Shown in pieces: positions 41,957 to 50,689 of a stretch of DNA of 64,000 nucleotides. Under the pieces are notes generated by a model that saw nothing but the letters and a program-made list of their open reading frames with translations, had not been told where the DNA came from and ran no database searches. Within the stretch, counting starts at the first letter, position 1; every line of letters begins with the position of its first letter. Made by a program: the position numbers and the translations under genes. This DNA is from Chloroflexus sp. (GTDB lineage: Bacteria > Chloroflexota > Anaerolineae > Anaerolineales > Villigracilaceae), in contig DYHT01000003.1 of assembly GCA_020723995.1 (NCBI GenBank), positions 1 through 64,000 of the forward strand. The letters run 5' to 3'.

Positions 41957-42610
41957 CTATCTTGCTTTTGGCCTCAGCCCCAGCGCCAATCCCAGCCCGC
42001 CGCCCACCGCGATGACGCCGACAATGATAAAGGTATCCTGCCAGAAACGAATAGGGAACAAACGGATAAGGGTATCAGAATGATAGAACAGCCACGAATC
42101 GCCCTCGAAGAAGAGGGCATGGAAATAGGTAAAGAATTGCCAGAAACTGACCTCGGCGAAGATGGCGATGGCAGCCACTAACCCGACCGTCAGCCAGCCG
42201 CCGCGCCCAAGTCCGCGACGATAATCCGGCCACCAGTTCCTCCACCGCGCCCATATCCCCAGCCCCAGAATGATGGACCAGAGGCCATAACCAATTTTAA
42301 GCACCGGCTGGACCACCTTCTTGACATCCTGCATGTGAACCAGTTCGCGGGCATTATAAACAGGTGTACCGTCCGAAAAAGCCAAGTCGCCCAGGAAATC
42401 TATATCTGCATCATTGACCAGGTACTGAAGCGCAATTTTCGACCAATGCAGACGATCCTGGAGGGTGAAGCCATACTTATCCGTCGGAAAACCGGGGATG
42501 CGGTATTCTATATGCAAGTACAGCGGCGTGAGCAGGAGGCGCACACCGAGGACGACCAGCGCAACGGGGACGAGCAGGGTGATGAGGTAGGAGAGAAAGG
42601 CGGTTTTCAT
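41957..42610 (-). CDS. TIGR01906-type integral membrane protein (DUF1461)
   Basis: The 217-residue protein has four membrane segments and the family region YGFTLQDRLHWSKIALQYLV plus NARELVHMQDVKKVVQPVLK. The role is unknown in the family. The start is ATG 42610; the region before it consists of 7/8-base words (42615-42680). Confidence 0.85.
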   Translation of the reverse strand: MKTAFLSYLITLLVPVALVVLGVRLLLTPLYLHIEYRIPGFPTDKYGFTLQDRLHWSKIALQYLVNDADIDFLGDLAFSDGTPVYNARELVHMQDVKKVVQPVLKIGYGLWSIILGLGIWARWRNWWPDYRRGLGRGGWLTVGLVAAIAIFAEVSFWQFFTYFHALFFEGDSWLFYHSDTLIRLFPIRFWQDTFIIVGVIAVGGGLGLALGLRPKAR

Positions 42611-42681
42611 GGGAGAAGAGAAGCCGGGGGCAAGAGTGCAGGGGAGTAATGGGGGCAGGGAAGCAAGGGTGAGGGAGAGCG

Positions 42682-44247
42682 TCAATGGAGGGTTTCCACT
42701 TCGCCATGCAGGACGAAGTTCAGGATCATGTCGTTGGTGATCCATTCGATCGGCGCCAGGTCATCGCTAAAGACCCGCGTGTACTGCCGAAGGCCTAACG
42801 AAGGCAGGGGCTGGAGGTTCGCCCGGGCCAGGGAGATGGATGCCAGCAAGAGCGGAGACGCGTCCCCGTGCCTCGAAAGGGCAAGCAGGTTTTCGTCCAG
42901 GTTCGCTGCGTCGGTTGGCAGGCGCGTGGCGTAGATCATCGAGTTGAACGTACCGGGAATGTCCACCACGTATACGGAGGGGAAAACCGTCCCGATGGTA
43001 GTCGCCAAGCCATCAATCAGACGCCGGTCGCCATGGGCGCTGCCGACGTTGATGACCAACACGCCCTGCTCCGTCAAGTGATCTGCGACGATCTGGAAGA
43101 ACTCCTGCGTGGTCATGTGCCAGGGGATATAGGGCGGGCGGTAAGCATCCACGCCGACCAAGTCATACTTTTGCCGGCTGTGGGCCAGCCCCCAACGGCC
43201 ATCCTGTACAATGACATTCAAATTGGGGAGATTCATATCGAAATACTGGCGGCCAACTTTTTCGATTTTGGGGTCAATTTCAAAGCCGTCAATGATCACA
43301 TCTGGGAAGACAGCCGCAGCCTGCCGGGCAGTCGTCCCGGCTGCCAGGCCGAGGATGGCGATCCGGCGCACGTCTGCAGTCTGACGGTCCTGGTAAAAGA
43401 ACGGCCCGACCAGGAATTGCTGCCATGGCCCGCCATAATCGAGCGTTTCCGGGTGATAGATCGAGTGGATGCCCTGCCCCTCATTCAAACGCAAGTAGCG
43501 GTAGCCGTCAACTTCCAATACTTGAATGTAGTTGTAAGCCGATTCCGTCTCGAATATCTGACCGGAAGTTTTTTTAATGCCGTTGCGCCCGGCAAGGAAA
43601 GCAACCCCAGCCAAAATGGCCGCCATTAAAAGATACGGCAGCAGTATTTTACGTCCCGCGCTCATGCCCAGGCCTGCCAGCGCCACGCACAGCAGGGAAA
43701 CGCTGAATACCAGGAAAGTCCTGGTTGTACCGATGGTTGGGATCAGCGCCAGCACAGCCAGGTACGTGCCGAGGAACGAGCCGAGCGTGGAGATGGCGTA
43801 AATGTTACCGGAGACGTTGCCGGCGCGATTTGCATCCTGTAGGCTCAGGCGGATGGCGAAGGGTGAGATCATCCCCAACAGCGTGACCGGGACACTGAAC
43901 AGGACTAGGACGGCCACGAAAGACCCAAGGAGGATACCCACCTGCAACCCATCAAAGGCCGCCGCGGCCGCTTGCAGAACAGGCCGGGCAATATACGGCA
44001 CGATACCCAGCGTGAACGCACCCCAGGCGAGGATGCTGTACATCGTTTTTGGATATGGCGATCGGTCCGCCCAGCGGCCGCCGATGAAATATCCCAGGGT
44101 GAGGTAGATGAGGATCAGGCCAATGATCGCCGCCCAGACCAGGTTGCTCGTCCCGAAGACGTTGCCCAAGAGGCGCGAGGCGCTAAATTCGGCCGCCAGA
44201 GTGGTCATGCCTGAGACGAAGACGGTGAAGTAGATGTATTTGCGCAT
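42682..44247 (-). CDS. Membrane-fused spermidine-synthase-like protein
   Basis: The 521-residue protein has seven to eight N-terminal membrane helices (from YIYFTVFVSGMTTLAAEFSA) fused to a SpeE-like Rossmann domain (about residues 235-490). That domain includes YNYIQVLEVDGYRYLRLNEG, RIAILGLAAGTTARQAAAVF and DVIIDGFEIDPKIEKVGRQY, then YDLVGVDAYRPPYIPWHMTT. The usual GGGDGG motif is replaced by GLAAGT and the catalytic Asp region is modified. Aminopropyl transfer is therefore doubtful. Confidence 0.85.
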   Translation of the reverse strand: MRKYIYFTVFVSGMTTLAAEFSASRLLGNVFGTSNLVWAAIIGLILIYLTLGYFIGGRWADRSPYPKTMYSILAWGAFTLGIVPYIARPVLQAAAAAFDGLQVGILLGSFVAVLVLFSVPVTLLGMISPFAIRLSLQDANRAGNVSGNIYAISTLGSFLGTYLAVLALIPTIGTTRTFLVFSVSLLCVALAGLGMSAGRKILLPYLLMAAILAGVAFLAGRNGIKKTSGQIFETESAYNYIQVLEVDGYRYLRLNEGQGIHSIYHPETLDYGGPWQQFLVGPFFYQDRQTADVRRIAILGLAAGTTARQAAAVFPDVIIDGFEIDPKIEKVGRQYFDMNLPNLNVIVQDGRWGLAHSRQKYDLVGVDAYRPPYIPWHMTTQEFFQIVADHLTEQGVLVINVGSAHGDRRLIDGLATTIGTVFPSVYVVDIPGTFNSMIYATRLPTDAANLDENLLALSRHGDASPLLLASISLARANLQPLPSLGLRQYTRVFSDDLAPIEWITNDMILNFVLHGEVETLH

Positions 44248-44277
44248 TAGCGCAATTATACCCGCCGATTGCCCGCC

Positions 44278-44306
44278 TTGACGAAACTCGATAAGGCGGC
44301 TAAAAT
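44278..44306 (+). promoter_or_regulatory. Promoter with 17-base spacer
   Basis: TTGACG (44278-44283), 17 bases, TAAAAT (44301-44306). Transcription would start near 44313, directly at the first hairpin of the leader below. Confidence 0.75.
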
Positions 44307-44312
44307 GACAGC

Positions 44313-44353
44313 ACGTTTTGAGAAACGTCTCCCCCGCGGAGGCGCGTTTTTTT
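44313..44353 (+). terminator. Leader terminator/attenuator with an overlapping alternative hairpin
   Basis: Hairpin 1 is ACGTTT-TGAG-AAACGT (44313-44328). Hairpin 2 is CGTCTCC-CCCGC-GGAGGCG (44326-44344) followed by CG and seven T. They share CGT, so they exclude each other. With the promoter just upstream, most transcripts may stop after about 40 bases unless read through into the gene at 44385. Confidence 0.7.
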
Positions 44354-44384
44354 GCCAGCCCCAGGTAATGAACCGGAGAAATAT

Positions 44385-44918
44385 ATGGCCCGCAAGACAC
44401 AGCCTTCAGAAGAAGAAACCTCGCTGCCGCAAGTCATCAACTTGACCCATACGCGAACCCAGCAGGTTGTAGCTGAACTGATCCGCGTTCACCAAAGCCC
44501 AGTCAGTCGTGTGGCTGCCGGGGAAGTTGACCTGCAGCAGAGCGTTGCGCTGCAAATTTCGGCCCAGAACATATCGGCGCAGACAACATTCATTGGCGCC
44601 GCGCGGGCCGAAGCGTTCTCCATGAATGAGAGCGCAGTGGCCGCTGTCCGTGCAACCCAGGCTGATTTGGACGGTCACGCCGGCCTCATCCTGGCGCAAA
44701 GCGCGACGATGGGCGCAGGTTCCCGCAGCGGTCTTTTGGTCGCCAACCAGGTGAGAGCCGAACAGGTGCATACCGGCATCCTTTTGGCGCGGCAAGTCGA
44801 GGGTGCGGTAGAGACGGCGATGGATACCCGTCAAGTGTTACTCGCCAGCCTGGTGGCAGGCATCGCCGCAGGAACTGTCATTTTACTGGGTCAGTTCCTA
44901 TTCAGACGTAAGGCGTAA
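44385..44918 (+). CDS. Hypothetical tail-anchored protein with repetitive Ala/Val/Gln helix
   Basis: The 177-residue protein starts MARKTQPSEEETSLPQVINL. A long region with repeated short units follows (VDLQQSVALQISAQNISAQT, AVRATQADLDGHAGLILAQS, LVANQVRAEQVHTGILLARQ), probably beta-solenoid-like or helical. It ends with one membrane helix and a basic tip (LLASLVAGIAAGTVILLGQF then LFRRKA). The topology suggests a C-tail anchor with the body in the cytoplasm. I recognise no family. CCGGAGA precedes the ATG. Confidence 0.65.
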   Translation: MARKTQPSEEETSLPQVINLTHTRTQQVVAELIRVHQSPVSRVAAGEVDLQQSVALQISAQNISAQTTFIGAARAEAFSMNESAVAAVRATQADLDGHAGLILAQSATMGAGSRSGLLVANQVRAEQVHTGILLARQVEGAVETAMDTRQVLLASLVAGIAAGTVILLGQFLFRRKA

Positions 44919-45027
44919 ATACCCTGGCAGTCGCCGGGTAAATTCAATATGAGAGCGAAGGTAACCCCTTGGCTGTAGCCCTTCCAGGGTTTCTGCTCAG
45001 GGTGAGAGGCGCTCGAGGAAGAATAGA

Positions 45028-45678
45028 ATGGAAAACGTAGTTGTCAAAGCAACCCATCGAACAGTGATCGGCAAGCAGGTCCGCGCCTTGCGCCGCGCCG
45101 GTCAACTGCCGGGAGTACTCTATGGGCGTCATATAGAACCTGCTCCAATCTCAATGGATGCACGCGAGGCCTCGCGTATCCTATCCCGCCTGACGTCCTC
45201 CAGCCTGGTGACGATTGACCTGGAAGGCAAGGAATACCCATCGCTGGTGCGCGAAAGCCAGCGCAATCCGATCAAGCGCAACCTGTTGCATGTAGATTTC
45301 CAGGTCGTCTCGCTGACTGAGACGCTGCGCACACACGTCAGGATCGAAGTGGCTGGCATCTCTCCAGCGGTCAAAGATTTCAACGCGGTACTCGTCACCA
45401 GCCTCGACGAGCTCGAGGTCGAGTGCTTCCCCCAACACCTGCCAGAACGTATCGTGGTAGATATCTCCAGGCTGGCAAATATTGGTGACAGCATCCATGT
45501 TCGCGATATCATCCTCTCGGAAAACGTAAAGATCCTGAATGATCCAGAAGAGATGGTCGTCGTGGTGACTGCCTCCAAAGCAGAAGAAGAGGTCGCTGCT
45601 GTAGCTATCCCTGGCCAGGAAATGGCTGAACCCGAGGTCATCGAGAAGGGCAAGAAGGAAGAGGAAGCACCCGAGTAG
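45028..45678 (+). CDS. rplY: 50S ribosomal protein L25 (general stress protein Ctc form)
   Basis: The 216-residue protein has the L25 domain (VKATHRTVIGKQVRALRRAG then QLPGVLYGRHIEP) and the TL5-type C-terminal domain (FPQHLPERIVVDISRLANIG ... DSIHVRDI). It ends in an acidic tail. It binds 5S rRNA. A GAGGAAG lies before ATG 45028, and the leader has a stem ACCC-GGC/GCC-GGGT. Confidence 0.96.
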   Translation: MENVVVKATHRTVIGKQVRALRRAGQLPGVLYGRHIEPAPISMDAREASRILSRLTSSSLVTIDLEGKEYPSLVRESQRNPIKRNLLHVDFQVVSLTETLRTHVRIEVAGISPAVKDFNAVLVTSLDELEVECFPQHLPERIVVDISRLANIGDSIHVRDIILSENVKILNDPEEMVVVVTASKAEEEVAAVAIPGQEMAEPEVIEKGKKEEEAPE

Positions 45679-45717
45679 GGCGAGAAGAAGTAGTTTTGTA
45701 TTTTGCCCCCACCCCTG

Positions 45718-45747
45718 CCCCTCCCCCAATAATGGGGGAGGGGGTTT
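45718..45747. terminator. Terminator between convergent rplY and Nudix genes
   Basis: CCCCTCCCCCA-ATAA-TGGGGGAGGGG is an 11-bp stem followed by GTTTCTT on the plus strand. Confidence 0.85.
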
Positions 45748-45748
45748 C

Positions 45749-46369
45749 TTATAACAGATCCAGCACTTCCAGAAAATCTTGCGTCATCCTGGCGCTGGCG
45801 CCCCACAGGATTTCACCATCATACAGATGGTAGGTGATGACTGGGAAAGTGCGCTGCGCCCCATCTGGCATGAAATTATGCTCTTCCCAGTTTTCGCGGC
45901 GGGACAGCCACAGCAGCGGGATGGTAAACACGCGACTGACCTCAATCCTGGCAAGATGAAACTTGTAAGGCCAGGGGATGACCCCAACAAGCGGCGTGAC
46001 GCGGTAGTGCGTTATTGTCACCACCTCATTCAACCGCCCCAAAATGCGGACACCTGCCGGACGCAGTCCAATTTCCTCCTCGGCCTCACGCAAGGCAGTC
46101 TGCTCGGCTGTCTCACCCGCCTCGCACGCGCCGCCGGGAAATGAAACTTGGCCTTTATGATTCTCCACCCGGTCAGTGCGGCGGGTGAACAGCAAATGCC
46201 ATTCATCCTCTTTCCAGGCGAGCGGCATCAATACAGCTGCGCAGGTCAATTGCTGGCCAGATTGTGAAGTTGCCAGCGCGGCATACCCATCGGTGGAGGC
46301 GATCCCGCCGGGCTGGTAGGCGCGCTGAAGTTTTTTCGCGATGATTTCCTCGGTGAGGATTCGTGTCAT
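45749..46369 (-). CDS. CoA pyrophosphatase-type Nudix hydrolase
   Basis: The 206-residue protein has the Nudix box [20 protein letters not shown] then IGL. Just before it is [20 protein letters not shown], the motif of the CoA-specific subgroup. It probably hydrolyses CoA or similar nucleoside diphosphates. Confidence 0.92.
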   Translation of the reverse strand: MTRILTEEIIAKKLQRAYQPGGIASTDGYAALATSQSGQQLTCAAVLMPLAWKEDEWHLLFTRRTDRVENHKGQVSFPGGACEAGETAEQTALREAEEEIGLRPAGVRILGRLNEVVTITHYRVTPLVGVIPWPYKFHLARIEVSRVFTIPLLWLSRRENWEEHNFMPDGAQRTFPVITYHLYDGEILWGASARMTQDFLEVLDLL

Positions 46370-46503
46370 GAGGTTAGTTTACCGCGAAGGAGCGAAGTGC
46401 GCGAAGAGATTCTCTGGGGACGCGAAGAAAACCTTCGCGGTCATCAAGAGAACTTCGCGCTCGCCTGCCCCCGGTCTTGGGGGGTCGTCGCTTCGCGGTT
46501 AAT
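46370..46503. repeat. Degenerate CGCGAAG-type word repeats
   Basis: The gap between two minus-strand genes repeats GCGAAGGAGCGAAG, GCGCGAAGAG and TTCGCGGT in both orientations. This is the same word style as at 15.2 kb. No gene is visible. Confidence 0.5.
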
Positions 46504-47073
46504 TTATTCCGCCCGCACCGCGCTGCCGCAGTAGGGACATTCAACAGTGTTCTCATCCACCCATTCCACTTCGTCAGCACGGATGGGACCACCGCAGGCG
46601 GAGCAAAGGATCGGCAGCAACGGCTTGGATTTCTCAGCCAGCGCGGCTGAATCTGTCGAAGCGGGTCCAACAGTGCCACCGGGCATGGGCAGAAGCCTGG
46701 CAATGAGATAATCCTGGATTTGCTGCGCCTCTTCAGTCTGGCCGCGCTGGTTGAGGAAGGCAATGGTATGCTGGCCTGCGCGGTGAAGTTGCGGCCATTG
46801 TTGGCGTGCGGCAAAGAGGCTAATGCCCTGCTTGAGGTGTCCCATCCCAACAACCGCCTGTCCAGCCAAAATGCGCGCTTGCCCGGCTTGAAGCAACAAG
46901 ATCGGGGCACGCGGTCCGTTGCGGGCGATCGCGCCGCGCGCTAGTTCCTCAAAGGCGACCGCCGCGCCAGAATAGTCGCCAATGGCCAGCAGCTCGTTGG
47001 CGCGCTGGAGGGCGGGAGGAATGTCCACTATCATGCGTTGCAAGGGACGACCAAAGCCGCGTCGTCTGAACAT
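46504..47073 (-). CDS. TPR-like protein with C-terminal zinc ribbon
   Basis: The 189-residue protein starts MFRRRGFGRPLQRMIVDIPP. Helical, TPR-like repeats follow (ALQRANELLAIGDYSGAAVA), and a zinc ribbon closes it (CSACGGPIRADEVEWVDENT then VECPYCGS). It may scaffold protein contacts; no function is known to me. It begins 7 bp after trmI and is probably in the same operon. Confidence 0.75.
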   Translation of the reverse strand: MFRRRGFGRPLQRMIVDIPPALQRANELLAIGDYSGAAVAFEELARGAIARNGPRAPILLLQAGQARILAGQAVVGMGHLKQGISLFAARQQWPQLHRAGQHTIAFLNQRGQTEEAQQIQDYLIARLLPMPGGTVGPASTDSAALAEKSKPLLPILCSACGGPIRADEVEWVDENTVECPYCGSAVRAE

Positions 47074-47080
47074 CTGTTCC

Positions 47081-48028
47081 TCACATAGTAATCGGCCATT
47101 CATCCACATTTAAAGCCAGACCTTCATCCGCCAGTTTCTGCTCGTACTGCGGGTTCAATTTGGCCGCTTCACGCCCCAGACAGCTGCCTTCCATCATGCC
47201 TCCCTGCTCCTCCAATAACTCCATCGCCCGTTCATCCTGGCTCAACTCGATGCGCCGCGCAAAGGTCAAAAAGCCGGTATGCGCCACCATTCTATCCGTG
47301 GGGCGCAGGCGGACGGGTTCCGGTTTGTAGTAGCGCAACAATATCTCGCACACTTCAATGAAGGCAAAGCGCTCACGGCGCAAGGCGTAGAGCAGGTTCT
47401 CAATTTGATTGAAGGTTGGGACGAGGCCGCAGAAAAATCCGCCGGGCTTGAGCGCAGTGCGGACTTGTTTGATGTAATCCCACGGATTCGCCACGTCCAG
47501 AAACATGGCATCCACGTCGGTTTCAGTGAAGCCTTCGGCGATATCGCCCAGTTTGAAGTCCACGCGCGCCTCGAGTCCCAGGCGGGTGAGATTCTTCTGC
47601 GCCAATTTCTGAAATTCCGGGCGGATTTCATAGGAAATCACCCGTCCCTGCGGGCCAACGGCGTACGCCAAGGCAATCGTCATCGAGCCGGAGCCGGTGC
47701 CGGCCTCCAGCACGCGCTGGCCGGGGCCGATGCCCATTGTGATCAGGATGAAGCCGATATCCTTGGGGTACATGATCTGCGTGCTGCGCTTCAGGTCAAT
47801 CAGCAGATTGGACAGCGAGGGTTGGAGCATGAAAAACGGGCTGCCCTGATGGCTGAAGATCTGGCTGCCCCACGGCTTGCCGATCAATTCATCGTGATTC
47901 AAGATACCGCGATGGGTGTGAAACATCCCGCCGGGGATGAGCGGGAAGATGAAATGCTTGTGCCGCAGGCCGACCAGGAGGGCCAGGTCGCCGGGCTGAG
48001 CGTGAGTGGTGTTCAGATTCCAGGGCAT
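47081..48028 (-). CDS. trmI: tRNA (adenine-58-N1)-methyltransferase TrmI
   Basis: The 315-residue protein has the GCD14/TrmI form: PLIPGGMFHTHRGILNHDEL (N-terminal barrel), RSTQIMYPKDIGFILITMGI and the SAM site VLEAGTGSGSMTIALAYAVG. DAMFLDVANPWDYI holds the catalytic Asp. It makes m1A58 in the T-loop. A C-terminal extension of about 50 residues is present. Confidence 0.93.
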   Translation of the reverse strand: MPWNLNTTHAQPGDLALLVGLRHKHFIFPLIPGGMFHTHRGILNHDELIGKPWGSQIFSHQGSPFFMLQPSLSNLLIDLKRSTQIMYPKDIGFILITMGIGPGQRVLEAGTGSGSMTIALAYAVGPQGRVISYEIRPEFQKLAQKNLTRLGLEARVDFKLGDIAEGFTETDVDAMFLDVANPWDYIKQVRTALKPGGFFCGLVPTFNQIENLLYALRRERFAFIEVCEILLRYYKPEPVRLRPTDRMVAHTGFLTFARRIELSQDERAMELLEEQGGMMEGSCLGREAAKLNPQYEQKLADEGLALNVDEWPITM

Positions 48029-48044
48029 GGGTTGGGTGTTAGAT

Positions 48045-48155
48045 AAGCAAGTAACCGGTATACAGGTAGACAAGTAGCAGGTAAACAGGAAATAGGAGAA
48101 GATCCTAACTGTTTCCTTGTTTACTTGTTTACTTATTTACCTGCTTACCTGTCTC
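48045..48155. repeat. Inverted array of 7/8-base words
   Basis: The left half has GGTATACAGGTAGACAAGTA and GCAGGTAAACAGGAAATAGG. The right half has TGTTTCCT-TGTTTACT, TGTTTACT-TATTTACC and TGCTTACC-TGTCTCCT. The halves are approximate inverse copies, so the transcript could fold. This is not a CRISPR array, since there are no spacers. Confidence 0.65.
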
Positions 48156-48159
48156 CTTC

Positions 48160-50070
48160 CTACGGTTTCAGATATTTGGCAAAGAAATCGGTGATGGCGT
48201 TGTAGCACGCCACGCGGTTTTCGTATTTCAGCACATCGTGGCCTTCATCCTCGAAGACCAGTATCTCGATATCCTTGCCTTTTTTCTTCAAGTCACTGAC
48301 CAAATCTTCTGATTCCTTGGCGACCACGCGCGGGTCGTTGCGCCCCTGGATAACCAGCATTGGGCAGGCCAGGTTATCCAGATACGTCTTGGGCGAGCGC
48401 TCGGTCAGGAAGGCGCGGCCTTCAGGCGTGGCTGGGTCGCCCAACGCGATCCTGAAATACGGCTTCCACGTCTCCGGGATGCGCTCGGAGAAGGTGATCA
48501 GGTCGTAGGGACCGAACATGTCACAGGCAGCCGACCACAGCTGCGGGTGACGCCCGGCCTGCATCAGGGTCATGTAGCCGCCGTACGAGCGTCCCACCAC
48601 CGCGGCGCGTTTGACGTCCAGCCGCTTATCCTTCGACAAGACTTTCGTCATAGCATGGACATGGTCGAGCCGGTCCTGGCCGCCCCAGTCGCGGTCCACG
48701 TGCTTGGTGTAAGCCAGGCCGTAACCGGTGGAACCGCGCACGTTGGGCACAAAGACGGCGAAGCCGCGCAGGGTCAGGAATTGGATGAGCGGCATCGAGA
48801 ACCAGGCGAAATCAGGGCGCTCCTGCGACTGCGGCCCGCCGTGGATGTAATAGACCAGTGGACGCGGGCCGGCAAAGCCGAGCGATTCGGCCGGCAGATA
48901 GAGGCGCGCCGAGACCCGTAGCCCGTCATGCGAGACGAAGGAGGCGTCCTCACCTTTCGAGAGCTGCGCCTCCGGGATGCCCAGGATTTTCTCCTCGGTG
49001 TGCATGACGATAGCGGCGCGATCCTTGCCCTCCACCGTGTAAATCTGGCTGGGCGAGACAGCAGTGGAAAACGAGATCACGAAGCGGTCGCCTTTCTTGT
49101 CGTAGTGAGCATGCTCGAGGACGCCGTCCGAAAGGTCGCCGTCGCCGCAGATGACGGTTTTCAGCGTCATGACACGCTTGGCTTCGTTGTAATAGCCCTC
49201 GTAGAGCCAGTCACAGCTGTCAATGTTGAAGCCGAGGGCGTAGCGCGTGCCTTTCAGGTGCGAGAGACCGGTCATCTCGCCCACGCCAGTGTGGACGACG
49301 CCTTCCAGTTTGACCGGCAGCATCTCATTCGGTTTGGCCAGGTCAATCACGCCCAGGCTGTATTTGTCATCGAACACGGCGCTCGTTGTCAGCGCCTGTG
49401 ATCCGTTCGGCGTGAACTCGGAGGAACCCAGTCCGTTGAGGGGCACCGTTTCCCCCTCTTCGCGCTGCTCAATCAGCTTGCCGTATAGTACGCTTTTACT
49501 GCCATCTTCCAGCAGGTAAAGCACGTTGTCGCCAAAAGTGTACCCATCACTAATGAAGACTTTTGTATGCTCTTCATTGTGACCGGACGGATAAGCCCCC
49601 CACTCGGATTGGGCCAGTTTTTCCAGTTTATTTGTCCGCAGGTCAGCGCGGTAAGCTTCCTGGATCGGCTTGTCGCGCCGTTCAGCGTTGAAATAGAGGA
49701 TATTTTTCTCGATATCGCAATGCCCCATGTGAACGCGATATTTCTCGAAGAAATTATCGAAAGCTGGTGCGGGGAATCCGCCTTCCAGCGGGATGTGCAT
49801 CGGCTGGTAGTTCTCGTCGCCGTCGCAATCAATCATGACCACGATTTTGTCCAAACCAGGGAAAACGTAGAACGAGTGCCCGCCGATGAGATGTGGATTC
49901 TGCAAAGCGATATTGGGCGGCAGGAGCGGCTCCGGTACTGATCCGCCGTAGTACATGGCATACAGGCTGAGCTTGCCGGAAAGGTTGCTGACGAAATAGA
50001 TACGGTCACCGACAATCTGCGGGACAAGATGCAGGCGGGCGGAGAGGAAGGATTCGATTCGGGAGGGCAT
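48160..50070 (-). CDS. S9 family prolyl-oligopeptidase-type peptidase
   Basis: The 636-residue protein has a seven-bladed beta-propeller N-terminal part and an alpha/beta-hydrolase C-terminal domain. The nucleophile Ser495 is in GRSYGGYMTL. The acid is in QGRNDPRVVAKESEDLVSDL and the His in EDEGHDVLKYENR. It probably removes acyl- or amino-acids from peptides. No signal peptide is seen. The start is ATG 50070. Confidence 0.93.
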   Translation of the reverse strand: MPSRIESFLSARLHLVPQIVGDRIYFVSNLSGKLSLYAMYYGGSVPEPLLPPNIALQNPHLIGGHSFYVFPGLDKIVVMIDCDGDENYQPMHIPLEGGFPAPAFDNFFEKYRVHMGHCDIEKNILYFNAERRDKPIQEAYRADLRTNKLEKLAQSEWGAYPSGHNEEHTKVFISDGYTFGDNVLYLLEDGSKSVLYGKLIEQREEGETVPLNGLGSSEFTPNGSQALTTSAVFDDKYSLGVIDLAKPNEMLPVKLEGVVHTGVGEMTGLSHLKGTRYALGFNIDSCDWLYEGYYNEAKRVMTLKTVICGDGDLSDGVLEHAHYDKKGDRFVISFSTAVSPSQIYTVEGKDRAAIVMHTEEKILGIPEAQLSKGEDASFVSHDGLRVSARLYLPAESLGFAGPRPLVYYIHGGPQSQERPDFAWFSMPLIQFLTLRGFAVFVPNVRGSTGYGLAYTKHVDRDWGGQDRLDHVHAMTKVLSKDKRLDVKRAAVVGRSYGGYMTLMQAGRHPQLWSAACDMFGPYDLITFSERIPETWKPYFRIALGDPATPEGRAFLTERSPKTYLDNLACPMLVIQGRNDPRVVAKESEDLVSDLKKKGKDIEILVFEDEGHDVLKYENRVACYNAITDFFAKYLKP

Positions 50071-50074
50071 GAGG

Positions 50075-50270
50075 TTATTCCTTGAATGGATTTTTAACTT
50101 GCACACCTTCATAGATTTGACCATCGCTCAAGTCTTCGGACCAGAGGATGGCGCAACCCAATTTGGAGGCACTGTTGACGATAAGCGCATCCCAAAAGGA
50201 CATGCGGTAACGCTGTTGGATTTCAATCGCGTGTCCAGGGAATTTTTCCTTCTGTGCCGAGATTGTATTT
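50075..50270 (-). pseudogene. C-terminal fragment of a PIN-domain toxin (VapC-like)
   Basis: A minus-strand frame contains IEIQQRYRMSFWDALIVNSA then SKLGCAILWSEDLSDGQ. This is the second half of a PIN domain with its late acidic residues (WDALI, SEDL). The first half with the first acidic residue is missing, and the fragment overlaps the 3' end of the antitoxin gene in another frame. Confidence 0.8.
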
Positions 50271-50447
50271 TCCCAGACGCTCCATGTTGCGGCACATGGC
50301 GTCCTCGTATTCCTTTTGGCCGGAAACCTCCTCTGCCAGCAGGTTGATAACGTAGCGCGATAGAGACATTTCTTGCTTTGTTGTAAGTAGTTTAAGTTCA
50401 TGCAAAATATCTTTGGGAACAGCCAGGGTTACATTTTGTGTTTTCAT
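50223..50447 (-). CDS. Ribbon-helix-helix antitoxin (VapB-like)
   Basis: The 74-residue protein starts MKTQNVTLAVPKDILHELKL and includes SLSRYVINLLAEEVSGQKEY, a ribbon-helix-helix DNA-binding domain. It ends abruptly in KIPWTRD, where relatives continue a few residues more before a separate PIN toxin gene. A deletion appears to have joined the two genes. It could still bind the palindrome upstream. Confidence 0.75.
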   Translation of the reverse strand: MKTQNVTLAVPKDILHELKLLTTKQEMSLSRYVINLLAEEVSGQKEYEDAMCRNMERLGKYNLGTEGKIPWTRD

Positions 50448-50470
50448 ACGTACCTCCGTGAACATATTAT

Positions 50471-50484
50471 CACGTATATACGTG
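50471..50484. promoter_or_regulatory. Operator-like palindrome of the antitoxin gene
   Basis: CACGTATATACGTG is a perfect 14-bp palindrome 23 bases before the antitoxin start, next to ATATTATC. Ribbon-helix-helix antitoxins bind such sites for autorepression. Confidence 0.65.
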
Positions 50485-50527
50485 AATGGCAATTGCCTTG
50501 CCAAATATTAGCACCAAATTAAAAACC

Positions 50528-50640
50528 TTGACGGAATTTCCCCCGCCTGATAGACTCTGACTGTCAAAGTGCAAGTGTTCGTGCTGGAATTGTCAGGGAG
50601 CCGGCAAGGACAAAGCTCCACGTTCAGGCTGGCGTTTTTT
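50528..50640 (+). promoter_or_regulatory. Promoter and terminator-like leader of the cold-shock gene
   Basis: TTGACG (50528-50533), 17 bases, TAGACT (50551-50556) predict a start near 50563 and a 5' leader of about 285 bases. GCCGGC (50600-50605) can pair with GCTGGC (50628-50633) before six T, an early stop or attenuator. Long leaders are normal for cspA-type genes. Confidence 0.65.
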
Positions 50641-50689
50641 ATGCTCGCGACGCCGCAAATACCTCAACCGCACAGAATACATATCGCAA

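Noticed and set aside
42682-44247. Straight call as spermidine synthase
   Set aside because: The SAM-binding GGGDGG motif is replaced and eight membrane helices are fused in front, so polyamine synthesis is not supported.
44326-44353. Terminator of the spermidine-synthase-like gene
   Set aside because: That gene is on the other strand and starts here; the T-run is on the plus strand, so it belongs to the leader of the gene at 44385.
48045-48155. Possible CRISPR-like array
   Set aside because: Units of 7-8 bases follow each other without spacers and there are no cas genes; it is a word array.
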